The translations under genes and the position numbers were made by a program. The notes below the pieces were generated by a model. The model saw only the letters and a program-made list of their open reading frames with translations, did not search any database and had not been told where the DNA came from. 54,298 bases of DNA from Amoebophrya sp. A120 (taxonomy: Eukaryota > Sar > Dinophyceae > Syndiniales > Amoebophryaceae): assembly GCA_905178155.1 (NCBI GenBank), contig CAJINV010000003.1:6574156-6628453 (forward strand), given 5' to 3'. How positions within the stretch are numbered: position 1 is the first letter of the stretch; every line of letters starts with the position of its first letter. Of the stretch, positions 1 to 11,800 are shown piece after piece.

Positions 1-418
1 GTTGGAGGGGCGATCGCAGGGTCGGGCGTTCGGGAAGGTTCTATGGGAAGAACCGCTGCTCAAGTCTGACTGGTCATTCGGGGCGCGAATTGGTGGCGCG
101 CAAGTCCGCCGTCGGGGAGGTGTTTCGGTTTCTCCCGCCCCAGCCCGTCGTCCTTCCGCCGGCCGGCGCGCTTGCGAGGCCCGCAAGGGGGCCGGCGCGC
201 AAGTAGGCCTGGCCGGGTTTTTCTGAAGGGGCGCCTGCCGTCGCCTCCTTCTTCCGCCTCGCCTGTCTTCGGGCCCGGGGCAAGGCGGTCGTCTTCCCTT
301 TTTCCCGGTTGTCGCGCGTGTTTCCCCTGTTGCTTTGGGGAAAAAAATTTTTTAGCACTTTTTCAGCAGCTTTTTAACGAAAAAGCCCGGCGCCCTTTGT
401 CCGCCTGAGGCCTCGTCC
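1..418. other. GC-rich non-coding stretch
   Basis: GC-rich sequence with C- and G-runs and a T-rich patch around 340-380. Open frames here look like by-products of base composition; I see no conserved motif. It may be the 5' flank or an intron of the zinc-finger ORF at 419. Confidence 0.4.
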
Positions 419-1063
419 GTGGTCCTGGCGAAATGGACCGCGGCTGTGAAAAAGCAGGAGTGTCCGCACCTCAAGTTCAAAGACTTGCGCGAATTTGTGC
501 AATTCGCGGCGGCGGTTTTGATCGTCGCAGAGAAGCCCATTGCGCACGCTAACACGTTCGGGCTAAGTGTGTACATTAAGTACAGCGGTAGTCCGTATGT
601 GGTTTCGGACATCAATAAGATTATGAGTGACATGCATACGCAAGTTTGCGATGATGAGTACGCTGATGGCCCGGCTGTTGGCCAGCCCCAGGCTGGGGGG
701 CTTCAGGTGGAGGAAGGGGACTCCCCCCAGGAATATGCCACGAAAGTTTGGTGCTTCTTGACCACGGTGATGCTGGGGGAGCTTGACTCTCTAAAAAATA
801 GCCGCGAAACCACTAACCGCGACGCCAAGCCTTCGGCGCTGGATGGAGGCCCGCCCTTGAAACGCCACCGCGGGTCGGGGATTCCGGGAGTTTGCGCGAA
901 GTATCTTAAAGATGCCACCTGCCGCTATGGGGCGCAGTGCAAGTTCTCCCACTCGCCTCCGGAGTCGGAGGAATTTATCAGGAAGACTGTGGAGACAATG
1001 GGGTGGACGGGATTCGACATCCCGGCCTCGTGGAGGCTCCACGAGGCAAAGAAGAAAAAGTAA
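419..1063 (+). CDS. CCCH zinc-finger ORF, partial or ATG-less
   Basis: The open frame runs from a stop near 353 to TAA at 1063. The first possible start in frame is GTG at 419, which is unlikely in a eukaryote; the first in-frame ATG comes only after about 60 codons. A clear C-x8-C-x5-C-x3-H zinc finger, CAKYLKDATCRYGAQCKFSH, lies at residues 159-178. This type usually binds RNA. It is preceded by basic PLKRHRGSG and the protein ends in KKKK. The first 80 residues look globular (LREFVQFAAAVLIVAEKPI). It is either a terminal exon whose 5' exon is unseen or a retroelement gag-like remnant. No introner interrupts it. Confidence 0.45.
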   Translation: MVLAKWTAAVKKQECPHLKFKDLREFVQFAAAVLIVAEKPIAHANTFGLSVYIKYSGSPYVVSDINKIMSDMHTQVCDDEYADGPAVGQPQAGGLQVEEGDSPQEYATKVWCFLTTVMLGELDSLKNSRETTNRDAKPSALDGGPPLKRHRGSGIPGVCAKYLKDATCRYGAQCKFSHSPPESEEFIRKTVETMGWTGFDIPASWRLHEAKKKK

Positions 1064-1456
1064 AAGCGCTGCCCTAGCAGCGAGCAACGGCCGCGGTTTT
1101 TTTGCTGCGGCGCGATAGTTTGCGATGATGGGATGACTACTACTCTATGTGGACCACGTGAGAACTTTCCTACTGTAATTGTCTAGTGCCTGTAGCTACT
1201 CTCTGCTCTTCACATAGTTATAAGGATCCTGATGGATTTTTTTCGGTGCATAATTTTTTTTTTTTCCATTGCTTCTGCTGCGTTCTACGACTTTATCGGA
1301 CAGGCTTTTGGGGCCTTCTATTAGACCTCTGTATGTCGGTGTCGTCGCGTCGCACTTTGCGTGTGGGGATGCTTTTCGGTACCCAAATTCATCTCCACGA
1401 CGATGTGTGTAGCTAAGGTTCTTTGGGTCGCGTAGTTGCTTCGCGTCTTCGCCGGT
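1064..1456. other. No gene recognised
   Basis: T-rich patches (1234-1270) and no convincing coding frame on either strand. It lies between the zinc-finger ORF and the first copy of the 116-bp repeat. Confidence 0.4.
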
Positions 1457-1572
1457 GGGGTAGGATCGCCACAAGTTCGTTCGCGGTCGTCACCTCCTGA
1501 ACCCGGTGCGCACATCCATAGATGATCACCCAAAGGATGATCTTTCCATCGAGTTTGAGAAGAGCATAAAAT
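1457..1572. repeat. 116-bp direct repeat, copy 1
   Basis: Identical base for base to 1846-1961, at an offset of 389 bp. On the minus strand both copies encode the same peptide, ALLKLDGKIILWVIIYGC followed by AHRVQEVTTANELVAILP. Sequence on either side of the two copies differs. It looks like a recent duplication of an exon or part of one. Confidence 0.85.
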
Positions 1573-1756
1573 GTATGACCGGGCAAGCAAGGTCTTGCGA
1601 GCTTGTGAGTCAAGGCCGACGTTGGTCGGTCTATATTTTATGGGCGGGCTCAACCCGTCCATATTCACGGTAGCCAGAACCTGAGTAGCATGAACAACAG
1701 AGCAAGCACCTTTTCCGTGCTGATTTTCCCCGCCCGCCCGGCCCTATTTTGCTGGG

Positions 1757-2203
1757 TTATGTTTTGCATGGAAGGATCATGCGGTCTCGCGCCACTTCGT
1801 TTTCCGGGGTGTGACAGAGACCCATCATTGGCATTCGGGATATTGGGGGTAGGATCGCCACAAGTTCGTTCGCGGTCGTCACCTCCTGAACCCGGTGCGC
1901 ACATCCATAGATGATCACCCAAAGGATGATCTTTCCATCGAGTTTGAGAAGAGCATAAAATAAAGCTCCTGGGACGGCTGCGGCGTGAGCATTTGTTGCT
2001 ATCTGGGTAGGGATAACCTTGTATGCAAACCTAAACACTAGCGTCAAGGGAGAAAAGAAAAGTAAAAAAGCGGCAAACCATCCTACTATGACACTCACAG
2101 TCCCAACTACGAAAGAAACCATCTGTAAGAGGGGAGAGATGCGACGTAGTTGCCCTCTTGAAGGGCAGTCACAAGGACCGAGAAAATGCAACAAAAACGC
2201 CAA
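1757..2203 (-). CDS. Possible membrane-protein exon(s), minus strand
   Basis: A 148-codon minus-strand frame with a strongly hydrophobic stretch (SFVVGTVSVIVGWFAAFLLF, then FSPLTLVFRF) followed by AAAVPGALFYALL and GKIILWVIIYGC, which could form two or three membrane helices. In minus orientation an AG precedes the internal ATG at 2122, so that point may be a splice acceptor instead of a start. The distal third is repeat copy 2. The sequence after LVAILP is less protein-like. I do not recognise a family. The hydrophobic pattern and the duplicated segment favour real coding sequence, but a chance frame is possible. Confidence 0.3.
   Translation of the reverse strand: MAFLLHFLGPCDCPSRGQLRRISPLLQMVSFVVGTVSVIVGWFAAFLLFFSPLTLVFRFAYKVIPTQIATNAHAAAVPGALFYALLKLDGKIILWVIIYGCAHRVQEVTTANELVAILPPISRMPMMGLCHTPENEVARDRMILPCKT
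1846..1961. repeat. 116-bp direct repeat, copy 2
   Basis: Perfect copy of 1457-1572. This copy is embedded in the longer hydrophobic minus-strand frame, so it may be the source copy. Confidence 0.85.
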
Positions 2204-2634
2204 GGGTCATGACCAAGCAGTAACGGCGTAGCAACTACATCACAAACCCCAAGATGGTAAAAAGGTGTCCGCGTACTTCAAGCCGGAGGGGTCGCCATGG
2301 TCACGCCCAGGAGCTAGCTCTCGCTACAAAGCCCAAGAAACTAAGCTACTTAGCTATAACTACGATAAGCTAGCGCGCGCGTATACCGATCCACTTCCGC
2401 CCGTGCCGTCTTTAGTCTGGCTTTCTCGACCACCCCAAGAAGCGGCCCAAAAGTCATGACCAAACCAGAGAAAGCCAAAAACTAAAGTGCTCGCTATTTT
2501 CCGCGTCTTAGATGGTTGTCCACGGGCACGGGTGCTAGCTCACCTAGGACAACCACGCGAAAAGTGCGTGGATTAAAATACTAATATGTAACTAGCACTA
2601 CTACTTAAAACTTCCCTTATAGGCATACTCACAG
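2204..2634. other. No gene recognised
   Basis: Mixed-composition sequence with no protein-like frame and no introner motif. It separates the minus-strand frame from the first introner remnant and may be an insertion within the left-most intron of the giant gene. Confidence 0.35.
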
Positions 2635-2802
2635 CAAAGAAAGAACGCACTTGCCTGTCATGCAAAAACGCCATTTGCCATGCGAAATACGCAACAGATA
2701 GCACCTGAAACATTTGTCATGCGCGGCTGCCCAATTCAGTACGCCCATCAATCGCAGACTTGCATTACAAATTCCCAGACCCACACATATTTGCACTGCA
2801 TA
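2635..2802 (+). mobile_element. Right part of a family-B introner
   Basis: The interior (GTCATGC motifs) and the right end, with CAGACCCACACATATTTG and GCACTGCATA, match family B. It is followed by GATGC, the expected TSD, and then exon 1. No left end with GATGC is visible upstream, so the left half is either displaced by an insertion or outside the window. Confidence 0.6.
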
Positions 2803-2807
2803 GATGC

Positions 2808-2862
2808 CAACGGTGCCCGCTTTGGGTACACCGGACCACACCGGTAAACTTCACGCTGAATG
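2808..2862 (+). CDS. Exon 1 (first visible): start of PAN/Apple-like domain
   Basis: In the frame that joins to exon 2 it reads PTVPALGTPDHTGKLHAEC, and exon 2 continues LALCAQDPSC, a PAN/Apple-type cysteine pattern. An in-frame ATG at 2804 straddles the TSD, but no signal peptide follows, so I do not treat it as the gene start. Confidence 0.65.
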
Positions 2863-5800
2863 TATCGTGGGGCAAAATCCCCCCTCCCCGTATCAAAACG
2901 AAGTTGCGGATGCTGGATTTGCGTACACAAATCAGATCTCTCTTGCTCGAAAGTGCTTGGCGGCATTTTCTGAGCCTGTTTGGGTAAGCAGAAGGCTAGC
3001 AATAATTGCGCATGGCAAACCGGTTTGCAGTAGTAGTCGAAAGCGCAGGACAGACTTGCTCGGGAATGCGTCAAATGGCTGCTATTACCCTGTATGCAAG
3101 ACGAAGACGATTCTTCCCCTGTGGATATTATCGTGGGGAAAACAGGCACAAATCAGCATCACAAATTTCCGTTCCAGTGCCTGCGGAGGCTTGCCTCCTA
3201 AGCGATAATGGACAATGGCGATGTCGGTGCGGTTGTTTTAGCATCACAAATTTCCGTTTTGATATGGGGAGGGGGGACAACTTTTCATTCTGATAGAATG
3301 CCTCGCGTTATGCGCACAGGACCCCTCCTGTACGTACATGGTGCATGGACTAGGTGCCATTGCCAATGGGTTCTTCGGTGGGGAATGGTGGTATCTAACC
3401 GGCAACACGGACAAGACTGGCGACTGCTATATCCGCTCGGACGACTGGTTCGCGCAGCCGGGATTGGATCAATTTGGCAACGCTGGAATGGAAACGTCTG
3501 GCTTCACTTCCGATTACGGGACGTATGACCAGGGTTTCAACGTCCACCTGATGACTTCGGACTGCCGCGGGGACCAGTTGGGCACACTTATGCTGCACAG
3601 CAACGCGGCCAGCCTGTATTGCAAAGGGGATCCCTGCGATGCGCGGGATGTCAGCACCTGCCTGGTTTCGGGATGCGTGGTTCCGACAGACTCCACTGGG
3701 TTCACCGTCTCCGGTGGCTTCGCGGCCTTTGTTGGAAACAGCGCCAAAACGTCCCCCGGCGACACCTGGAAAACGGACTCGGACCTCACATGTGACGCCG
3801 GATACGTTGGGACCCCGGAGTACAAGTGTCACCCGTCGGGTTCGGTATCAAGAGGAAAAATCCCCCCTCCCCATATCAAAACGATGTCTCTGATGCTGGA
3901 TTTGCGTACACAAATCAGATTTGTCTTGCTGGAGAGGGCTGCAGACCCATATCAAGCCAGACTAGAGAGGCCTTGGCCTAGTCGCTTAGCATGAAAAACG
4001 TCCGGGCTGTAGGCCGAACAGCATGACAAACCGCTTGCATAATGCGGCGGAACCTGTGGAGTTGCCTTCTTGCAAGACAGACGCGATTTGTGGTCACAAA
4101 TCAGCAGCGCAAACTTTCGAGAGCGTACCTTTTCAATATGGGGAGGGGCGATTTGGATTTCTCCTCGCGATATTCGGCGTTGCAGCTTCGGGGCTGCTTG
4201 GAAAATCGAAGCGGGCGGGAACTCGAAATGGAGACTTGGAAAATCGAAATGATCCTCTATATCGACTCCGCGCAAGTTAGTACGGTGCAGCTGCCCATTA
4301 TCGAACAAAAAAAGTTCATCACGATCACTCATGCGCATTTTTGCAAGGCAAGACTTTCTGTCATGCGTAAAACTGCATCGCAGCCAAACTTCAAAAGGGA
4401 TTTCCCTAGTGATGTTTCTGCAATACAGGGAAAAAGAACTGCGATGCTAAAAAAAGCCTGCAAGTTGGTGACTGTTACCAACTTTGCTCTCTCCATACCC
4501 ATTCCGCACACGACGGACCGGGCGGCCGACTTCGTGATTATGTGGGACTCGGCGAACAATGCGGGCATTGCTCAGGTGTCGTTTTCCGCCGGGGCCCTCG
4601 ACACCGCAACCCGAGATACCTTATCCTGAGTAAAAACGTCCCCACACCAGAGTCAGGATGGGGATTTTGCAACACAAGCCTAGGAGTTTTGGGAGTCACG
4701 CATGGCAAATTGCGCTCCGCAGTGTAGTGCTGGTTAGCAAGTGCAGCCGCATCACAGATTCATCTGCTCATCCTGTTCACAGCATTACAAATACCAAAAC
4801 ACAATTGGAGATGGCTCTCATGGGGATGCGCATTACAAGTCTTCCTGTCTTTGCAAATCTGCATTACAACTCTGGTGTGGGTACGTTTTTACTCAGGATA
4901 TACCTTCTCCCACACTTATGATGCGGGCAACACCTACACCGTCAAGGTTGGAGGTACCACAGTGCCGGGTTGGGGCTATGACCTGGATACGCACACGAAC
5001 CAGAAGGTGACCGACTTCCAGCGGGCGGTGAGTGGCGTTAATCGGTTCGATATCAAATGCAAAAATGTCTGGGTCGGGAAGAATGCGAGATTTGTCATGC
5101 GTATTATATTTCTCATGACCCATGATGCCTGTAATGCATGGCCTAGCATCGCAGACTTTTAGAGGGCTTCCTGATGCACCTTCCGCATGAGAAATGCCCT
5201 CTCCGCGTAGCACAAACTGGATGGAACCCTCTTGCTGGTCATGCAATACAATTTTTTTCAGAATCCAGAGACAGCATCACTTCGGATTCTTCCAGACCCA
5301 GACATTTTTGCATTTGATATTCGAGGATCCGTGGTCGTGGAGTGGGGTGTCTTTTGCCTTCATGGGGTGCGTATGGATTGTAAAAATGTCTGGGTCTGGA
5401 AGGTTGGAACTTGTGATGCTGCATTGATTTGGAATGCAGAAGAATCTGTATTGCATGAGTACCAAAAGGAATGCAATTTTTGCTACGCGGAGAGGGCGTT
5501 TGTCATGCGGAATAGGCATCAAGAAGCTCTCAAAAGATCTGTGATGCTAGGGCATGCACCGCAGACATCAGGGCTCATGCAAAACGTGCATGACAAGTGT
5601 CGGATCTTCCAGACCCAGACATGTTTACAGTTGATAGTGCGCGAAGCTCTTTTCTTTTACAAACCTTCACGACACGAGCCATTCGGCGAACGTGATTCGA
5701 TCCCACCACACACATGCAAAGAAGATGTTTAAGGGCTGCTCCAACATGGTGACTATGAAAGTCAACAAGTTTCGGCCGACGGGCAGTACGGACTTAAGCG

Positions 5801-8800
5801 GTATGTTTCAGGACTGCACCAAGTTGAAAGCTATCGGCAACCCGGGTAGTTGGAATGTCGCCAAAGTCCGTTCCATTCACGCGATGTTCAAGAACACGCC
5901 CGCGATGCTATCAAAGTGAAAAATCCACCCACCCCATACTCAAACTAGAAATTTGTGATGCAGATTTGTGGTCACAAATCAGCTTTGTCATGCTGGAAGG
6001 GAAAAGATGCGGACTGTAGTGCTGGTTGGCGTGAGAAAGCCTTGCATCTTCAGCATGACAGGGGGCAGCTGGAAGTGGGAAACAGCATGACAAATTGCCT
6101 GCAAACGAGGCCACCGCTGCGTCTCTTGGCCTTCTAGCATTACAAGTCGATTTGTGTACTCAAATACCCCAGGGGGTTGTGGACCTGGCAAAACCGATGA
6201 GTTCGGGCTGCTGACTGTTCCACCTCCCCTAAGTGTGATCACTGCCGCCTCACGCCTCAAATACAGCATCACAAATTTCGTTTTCGATATGGGGAGGGGG
6301 GATTTTTCCTTTTGATAGATGCCGTCCTCCTGTCCCGGCGACTGCAACACCTGGGTAGGACAGTGGAACACGGCACAAATAACCGACTTTAGCGAGACCT
6401 TCGAAAACTCCGGCATTCGCCCCCTCTACCTGGACGGATGGGATACTGGCAACGCACGAACCATGGCGAAAATGTTCATGCTGACGACAAATTGTTTTTT
6501 AAATAGCTACGGTGGGCGGCATGCCGGGTGGGATGTGCGGAAGGTGACCGACTTTTCTTTCATGATGTACAAAACGAGCGGAAAGCGGTCCGGGGAACTC
6601 GGGCAGTGGCAGACGCTCTCCGCCCAAAACCTAGCGGGGATGTTTGAGGACAATGCAGTGGCGCCGGCCTGCGTGACCGATTGGTCCACAGCTAAGGTTT
6701 ATCAAATGCAAAAATGTCTGGGTCTGGAGGGTGGTAACTTGTGATGCTGTCATCTTTGGATTCTAAAAAAATCTGTCTTGCATGACTAGCAGGAGTCCAG
6801 TTTGTGCTACACGGGGAGGGCATTTCTCATGCGGAATAAGCATCAGGAAGCCTTCTAAAAATCTGGGATGCTAGGGCATGCATTACAGGCGTCATTGGTC
6901 ATGCAAAATATGCATGACAAACCTGGCAATCTTCCAGACCCAGACACTTTTGCATTCTATAAGGTTACCAGCATAGCGAAAATGTTCAAGAACGCGGTGT
7001 GCGCGACGCCAAACGTTGCCAGTTGGACCACCTCCGCGATCACCGACAGCACGGACTGGGCCACCAACGCCGGGCAGCTCGGAGGGGCCTATCAAATGCA
7101 AAAATGTCTGGGTCCGGAAAAATGCAAGATTTGTCATGCATATTTCTTATGACCCATGATTGTCTGTGATGTATGCCCTAGCATCACAGGTTTTTAGAAC
7201 CCTTCCTGATACACCTTCCGCATGAGAAAGGCCCTGTCCGTGTAGCACAAATTGTGCCCTTCTTGCTGGTCATGCAATACAAATTTTTTTAGAGTCCAAA
7301 AACAGCATGACAAGTTGCAATCTTCCAGACCCAGACACTTTTGCACTTGATAGGGCCTGCAGCGAGGCCACTCTGGACAGCGACGCGAACCACAGCATGG
7401 GTCCCAGGGTGTTTCGGGCCTCCGACGGAGAGGACGTGCTTTGCCCCAACGACGACGCGTTCCGGGTGAAGGTGAATCCGATTGTATTGGGAGGAAAAAT
7501 GATCCCCCCTCCCCATATCGGACAGGCAATTTGTGTGATGCTGGATTTGCGTAGTAAACAAATGTATTGTTAGAAGGAGGGCAAGAGACGCAGTCGTGGC
7601 CTTGTTTGCAGGCAATTTGTCATGCTGGTCCCCAAGTCCAGTTGTCTCCTGTCATGCTGAAGGTGCAATGCTTTTCCACGCCAGCCAGCACCACAGTCCG
7701 CATCTTTTCCCTTCTAGCCTGACAGCGTGACTTGTGGCCACAATTCAGCGTCACAAATATCCAGTTTGAGTACGGGGTGGAGAAATTTTTCATTTTGATA
7801 GATCGCGTCTCGGCACGATCTACCGCTGGGCTTCCAAGGATCGTCGTCCGGAGGCGCGCACCGGTTCACCGCGTGGTGGGGTGACGCAGCTGCCTCCAGC
7901 GCGCTTCAGGACCATTTGTATATCGGGTCTTCCACGAGCATTGGTTCAGGAGACAAAACCGCGGGCGCGCACACCTACGCGGCTGCGGCGACAGGGATCC
8001 AGATCACCCTCCGGGGTGACTTCCAGGGTTTCCGCAACGAACTAGGGAACAACAATATGCGAAAGTTGCGGGAGGCCATCGTGCAGGTCAACAGCCTGGG
8101 CAAGTACGGCCACCAGACTTTCGTTGCCTTGTACGCCTACACGAACAAGGTCACCACGATAGCAACGCCTGCCGCCGTTTTCAGCAAGCATGCGGGCGAG
8201 GCGACGATCATGAACAGCATGTTCAAAAATTTGCCTCTGACGGGCAATGCCCTCGACGCGGTCCTCGCGGGGTGGGATACAAGCAAAGTGGAGAACTTCA
8301 ACGAGATGTTCAGAGGCTGTAACAAGCTTACGTCGATCACCTTCCCTAATACCTGGGACACCCGTAGCGCCACCACTGTAAGCAACATGTTCAGAAGTAC
8401 TCCGAGCCTCACACAGATCTCCGGCGTCAGCACGTGGGACCTGTCCAACGCCGTGCTGCTTCGTGAGATGTTCATGGCCACGGGCCTGGGCCTTTCCAGC
8501 GGAGAAGTCGACTCCTGGAACACCGCAAAGGCCACGGACATGCGGAACATGTTTGGCGCGTCAAGCGCGAACCCTGGTGTGGGGGGCTGGAACGTCGGCT
8601 CCGTCAGAACTATGGAATCGATGTTTGCAAGCAACACTGGCTTCACCGGGTCCGGGCTCACCAACTGGGACGTGCGGAAAGTCACAAGTATGAAAGAAAT
8701 GTTCCACGGCTGCTCCAAGTGTAACCCCGACGTGTCGAAGTGGGCAACCTCTTCGCTTCAAGTCGTCAGCCAGATGTTTCAGAACACCGGCAAAGCCAAC

Positions 8801-11800
8801 CCGGATGTGCAGAACTGGCAAGTTGGGAAGGTTCAGAGCTTTTTGTCCATGTTTCAGGACGCAGCGATTGCTACCCCGAATGTCGCTGAATGGGACGTAG
8901 GTTCCGCTAACAGCTTCAAGGGCATGTTCAAAAACTGCCTAACGTGCGCTCCGTGCACAGAGAGGTTATCAACTGTAAAAATGTCTGGGTCTGGAAGATT
9001 GCGAGATTTGTCATGCAGATTTTCCATGACCCATGAGGTCTGGAATGCGAGACCCAGCATGACAGATTCTTGGAGGTCTCTATCATGCCTTTCCTGCGTG
9101 AGAAACTCCCTCTCAACTTGGTCAAAAGCGGACAGCTTTTGGCACTCACGCAAGACAGATTTTAGCATCATTCAGATTTAGCATGACAAGTTCTAATCTT
9201 CCAGACCCAGACATTTTTACATTTGATAGAGCTGGCGACCGAGCAAATTGTCGCGGATGGACGAGTTCGTGATGAGTGCCCCCTTATCATGAGCAAAAAT
9301 TCCCCCTCCCCACATCGAAAACGAAATTTGTGATGCTGATTTGTGACCACAAATCAGCTTTGTCTTGGAGTAGAGGACTGCAGGCCCATATCGTGCCGGA
9401 GTCGAGAGGTTTTGGCCTAGGCACTCAGCATGGGGAACGTCTATGCCGTAGGCCCAATAGCATTACAAACCAGCTGCATATTAATGGGGCGGAGACTGTG
9501 GCGTTGCTTTCTTGCATCACAGATGCGATTTGTGGTCACAAATCAGCATGACAAATTTTCTGAGGCGTGCCTTATCGATATGGGGAGGGGGATTTTTCCT
9601 CGCAATACCCCTGCGCGACGCCGAACATAGCGACCTGGTTTACTTCATCGACGTCATGGGATAACCTCAACATGGCCTCGTGGTCGGTCGGCGCAGCGGA
9701 CGAATCCACGTGTGGATATCAAAAGGAAAAATCCCACCTCCCCATATCGAAACGAAGTTTCTGATGCTGGATTGCAGTACACAAATTAATCAGATTTGTC
9801 TTGCAGTAGAGGACTGCAGGCATATGCCAAGCCTGAGCCGAGAGGTTTTGGCGTAGGCTCCCGGCATGAAAAATGTCGACGGTGTAGGCCCAACAGCATC
9901 ACAAGCCGCCTCAATAATGCGGTGGACTCTCTCAATTTGCTTTCTCACAAGATGACAGACAGGATTTGTGGTCGCAAATCTCGTGCTGACGTCCACCATC
10001 AGAAGTGTTCCAGCACGGGGCCGCTCCATGAGTCTGAGTCTGAATCTGACAGATCTCGAGATGCAAAAAACAAATCTGCGCGACAGATTTTGAGAACGAT
10101 GCGCTTTCAATATGGGGAGGAAGGGATTTTTCCTCACTATAGTGGACGGAGCCAGTTTGGAGCAGACGGACAGGACCTGCTGTGTCCCAATGAAGAGCCC
10201 TTTCGCGTGACTCTTTCAGTTGACTCTGGAAGCCTGGCAGTGTCAGTGCCGATTACCGGGGACTCGACAAAGTTCACCGTCTATTGGGACACTTCGACTG
10301 CCAGTGGTCTTGCTGGCGTGTACAGTGTCGTGAACCCGCAGAAAGGGGATGGACGCCACCATACGTTCGCCTCTGCCGGCACGTACAAAGTCCTGATTCG
10401 CGGCACCATCGGCGGCTGGACCGAAGCAAGCACTACGGAGGCGATGAACTGGAAGCAGAGCTTCACCGAGTTACACGGGATGGGTGCGAGCGGCGCGAAC
10501 CTGTTTGAAAATCTCTTTGAAGGAAGCTCCAAGCTGACACAGATTCCCGACGCTGCCGTGTTCAACCGATTTGCAAAAAAAACGACGTCGATGGCCAACA
10601 TGTTCAAAGGATGCAGCAAGCTTGAGGAGAGCAGCTTTACTTGCTTACATACGTGGCAGAGCAGCTGTACGAACGTTTTGGAAACGCAGTATGGCAAATT
10701 GAGGAATGTAAGCGGAATGTACCGGGGCTGCAGCTCTGCAAACGCCTTCTACTACTCTAGCGGCCTTCGCTTCGACGTCAGCAAAGTGACGGACTTCAGT
10801 TACATGTTCGATGGCTGTACTGCCGCTTCGACTATCCATGCTAACTATTTCGACGTCGGGGAGGCACGGAACATGGTCGGAATGTTTCGGAACGCAAATA
10901 AGTTCAATCCAAGCTCCTCGCTGTTTAGCGCGTGGGACGTACGCAAGGTGACCGCCATGACCGAAATGTTTCGCCTCGCCGCGAAGGCGAACCCGGATTT
11001 GGGGAGCTGGAATGTCAGAAGCGTGGTCAGCATGAATAACGTGTTTCACAGTGCGAGCAGTTTCACTGCCGCAAATCTGGGAAATTGGAACGTCGCGAAG
11101 GTGACGACCTTTTTGAGCATGTTCGACGAAGCAACGAGTGCGAACTTATCAAGTGCAAATATGTCTGGGAGGATCTGAGTCTGTCGTGCACATTGTACAT
11201 GACCCCCGATCATGTTGCGGCCTGTGATGCATGCTCTAGCATCACAGCGTTCCGCCCAAAGGTTTGCTGCTGCCTATCCTGCATGAGAAATGCCCTCTCG
11301 CCCGGGTGGAAACAATCTGAGTGGCTTTCGCCTTTCATCATGCAATACCGATGTGTGATCGACGAAAGGCACCATGCATCACAAATCCCATTCTTTCGAG
11401 ACCCAGACATATTTGCAATGCTGCATAGAGTATCAAATGCAAATATGTCTGGGTCTGGAAGAGTGCATGTTTGTCATGCTTTTCTGGCATGACACTTCAA
11501 TCTGTCATGCACGTTAATCAAGAGCCCCATTTTGGTGCTGTCACGCAAAAACGCAGTTTGTCATGCAGAGTAGGCAACACCTAGAAGCTCAAAAGCTTGT
11601 CATGCTGAGCCAGCACCTGTGGCCTCTTCATGATACGCCACCCAGCATCACAAGTTTCCAGATCCAGACATTTTTACAATCCATATAGAGCCCTATCGTG
11701 AGTGACTGGAATGTCGGATCCGCCGTAACGTTAAAAAAGATGTTCCGTGCGTGCACCTATGCATGGCAAATATCTACCCTGGATGTCTGGTGGAACATGG

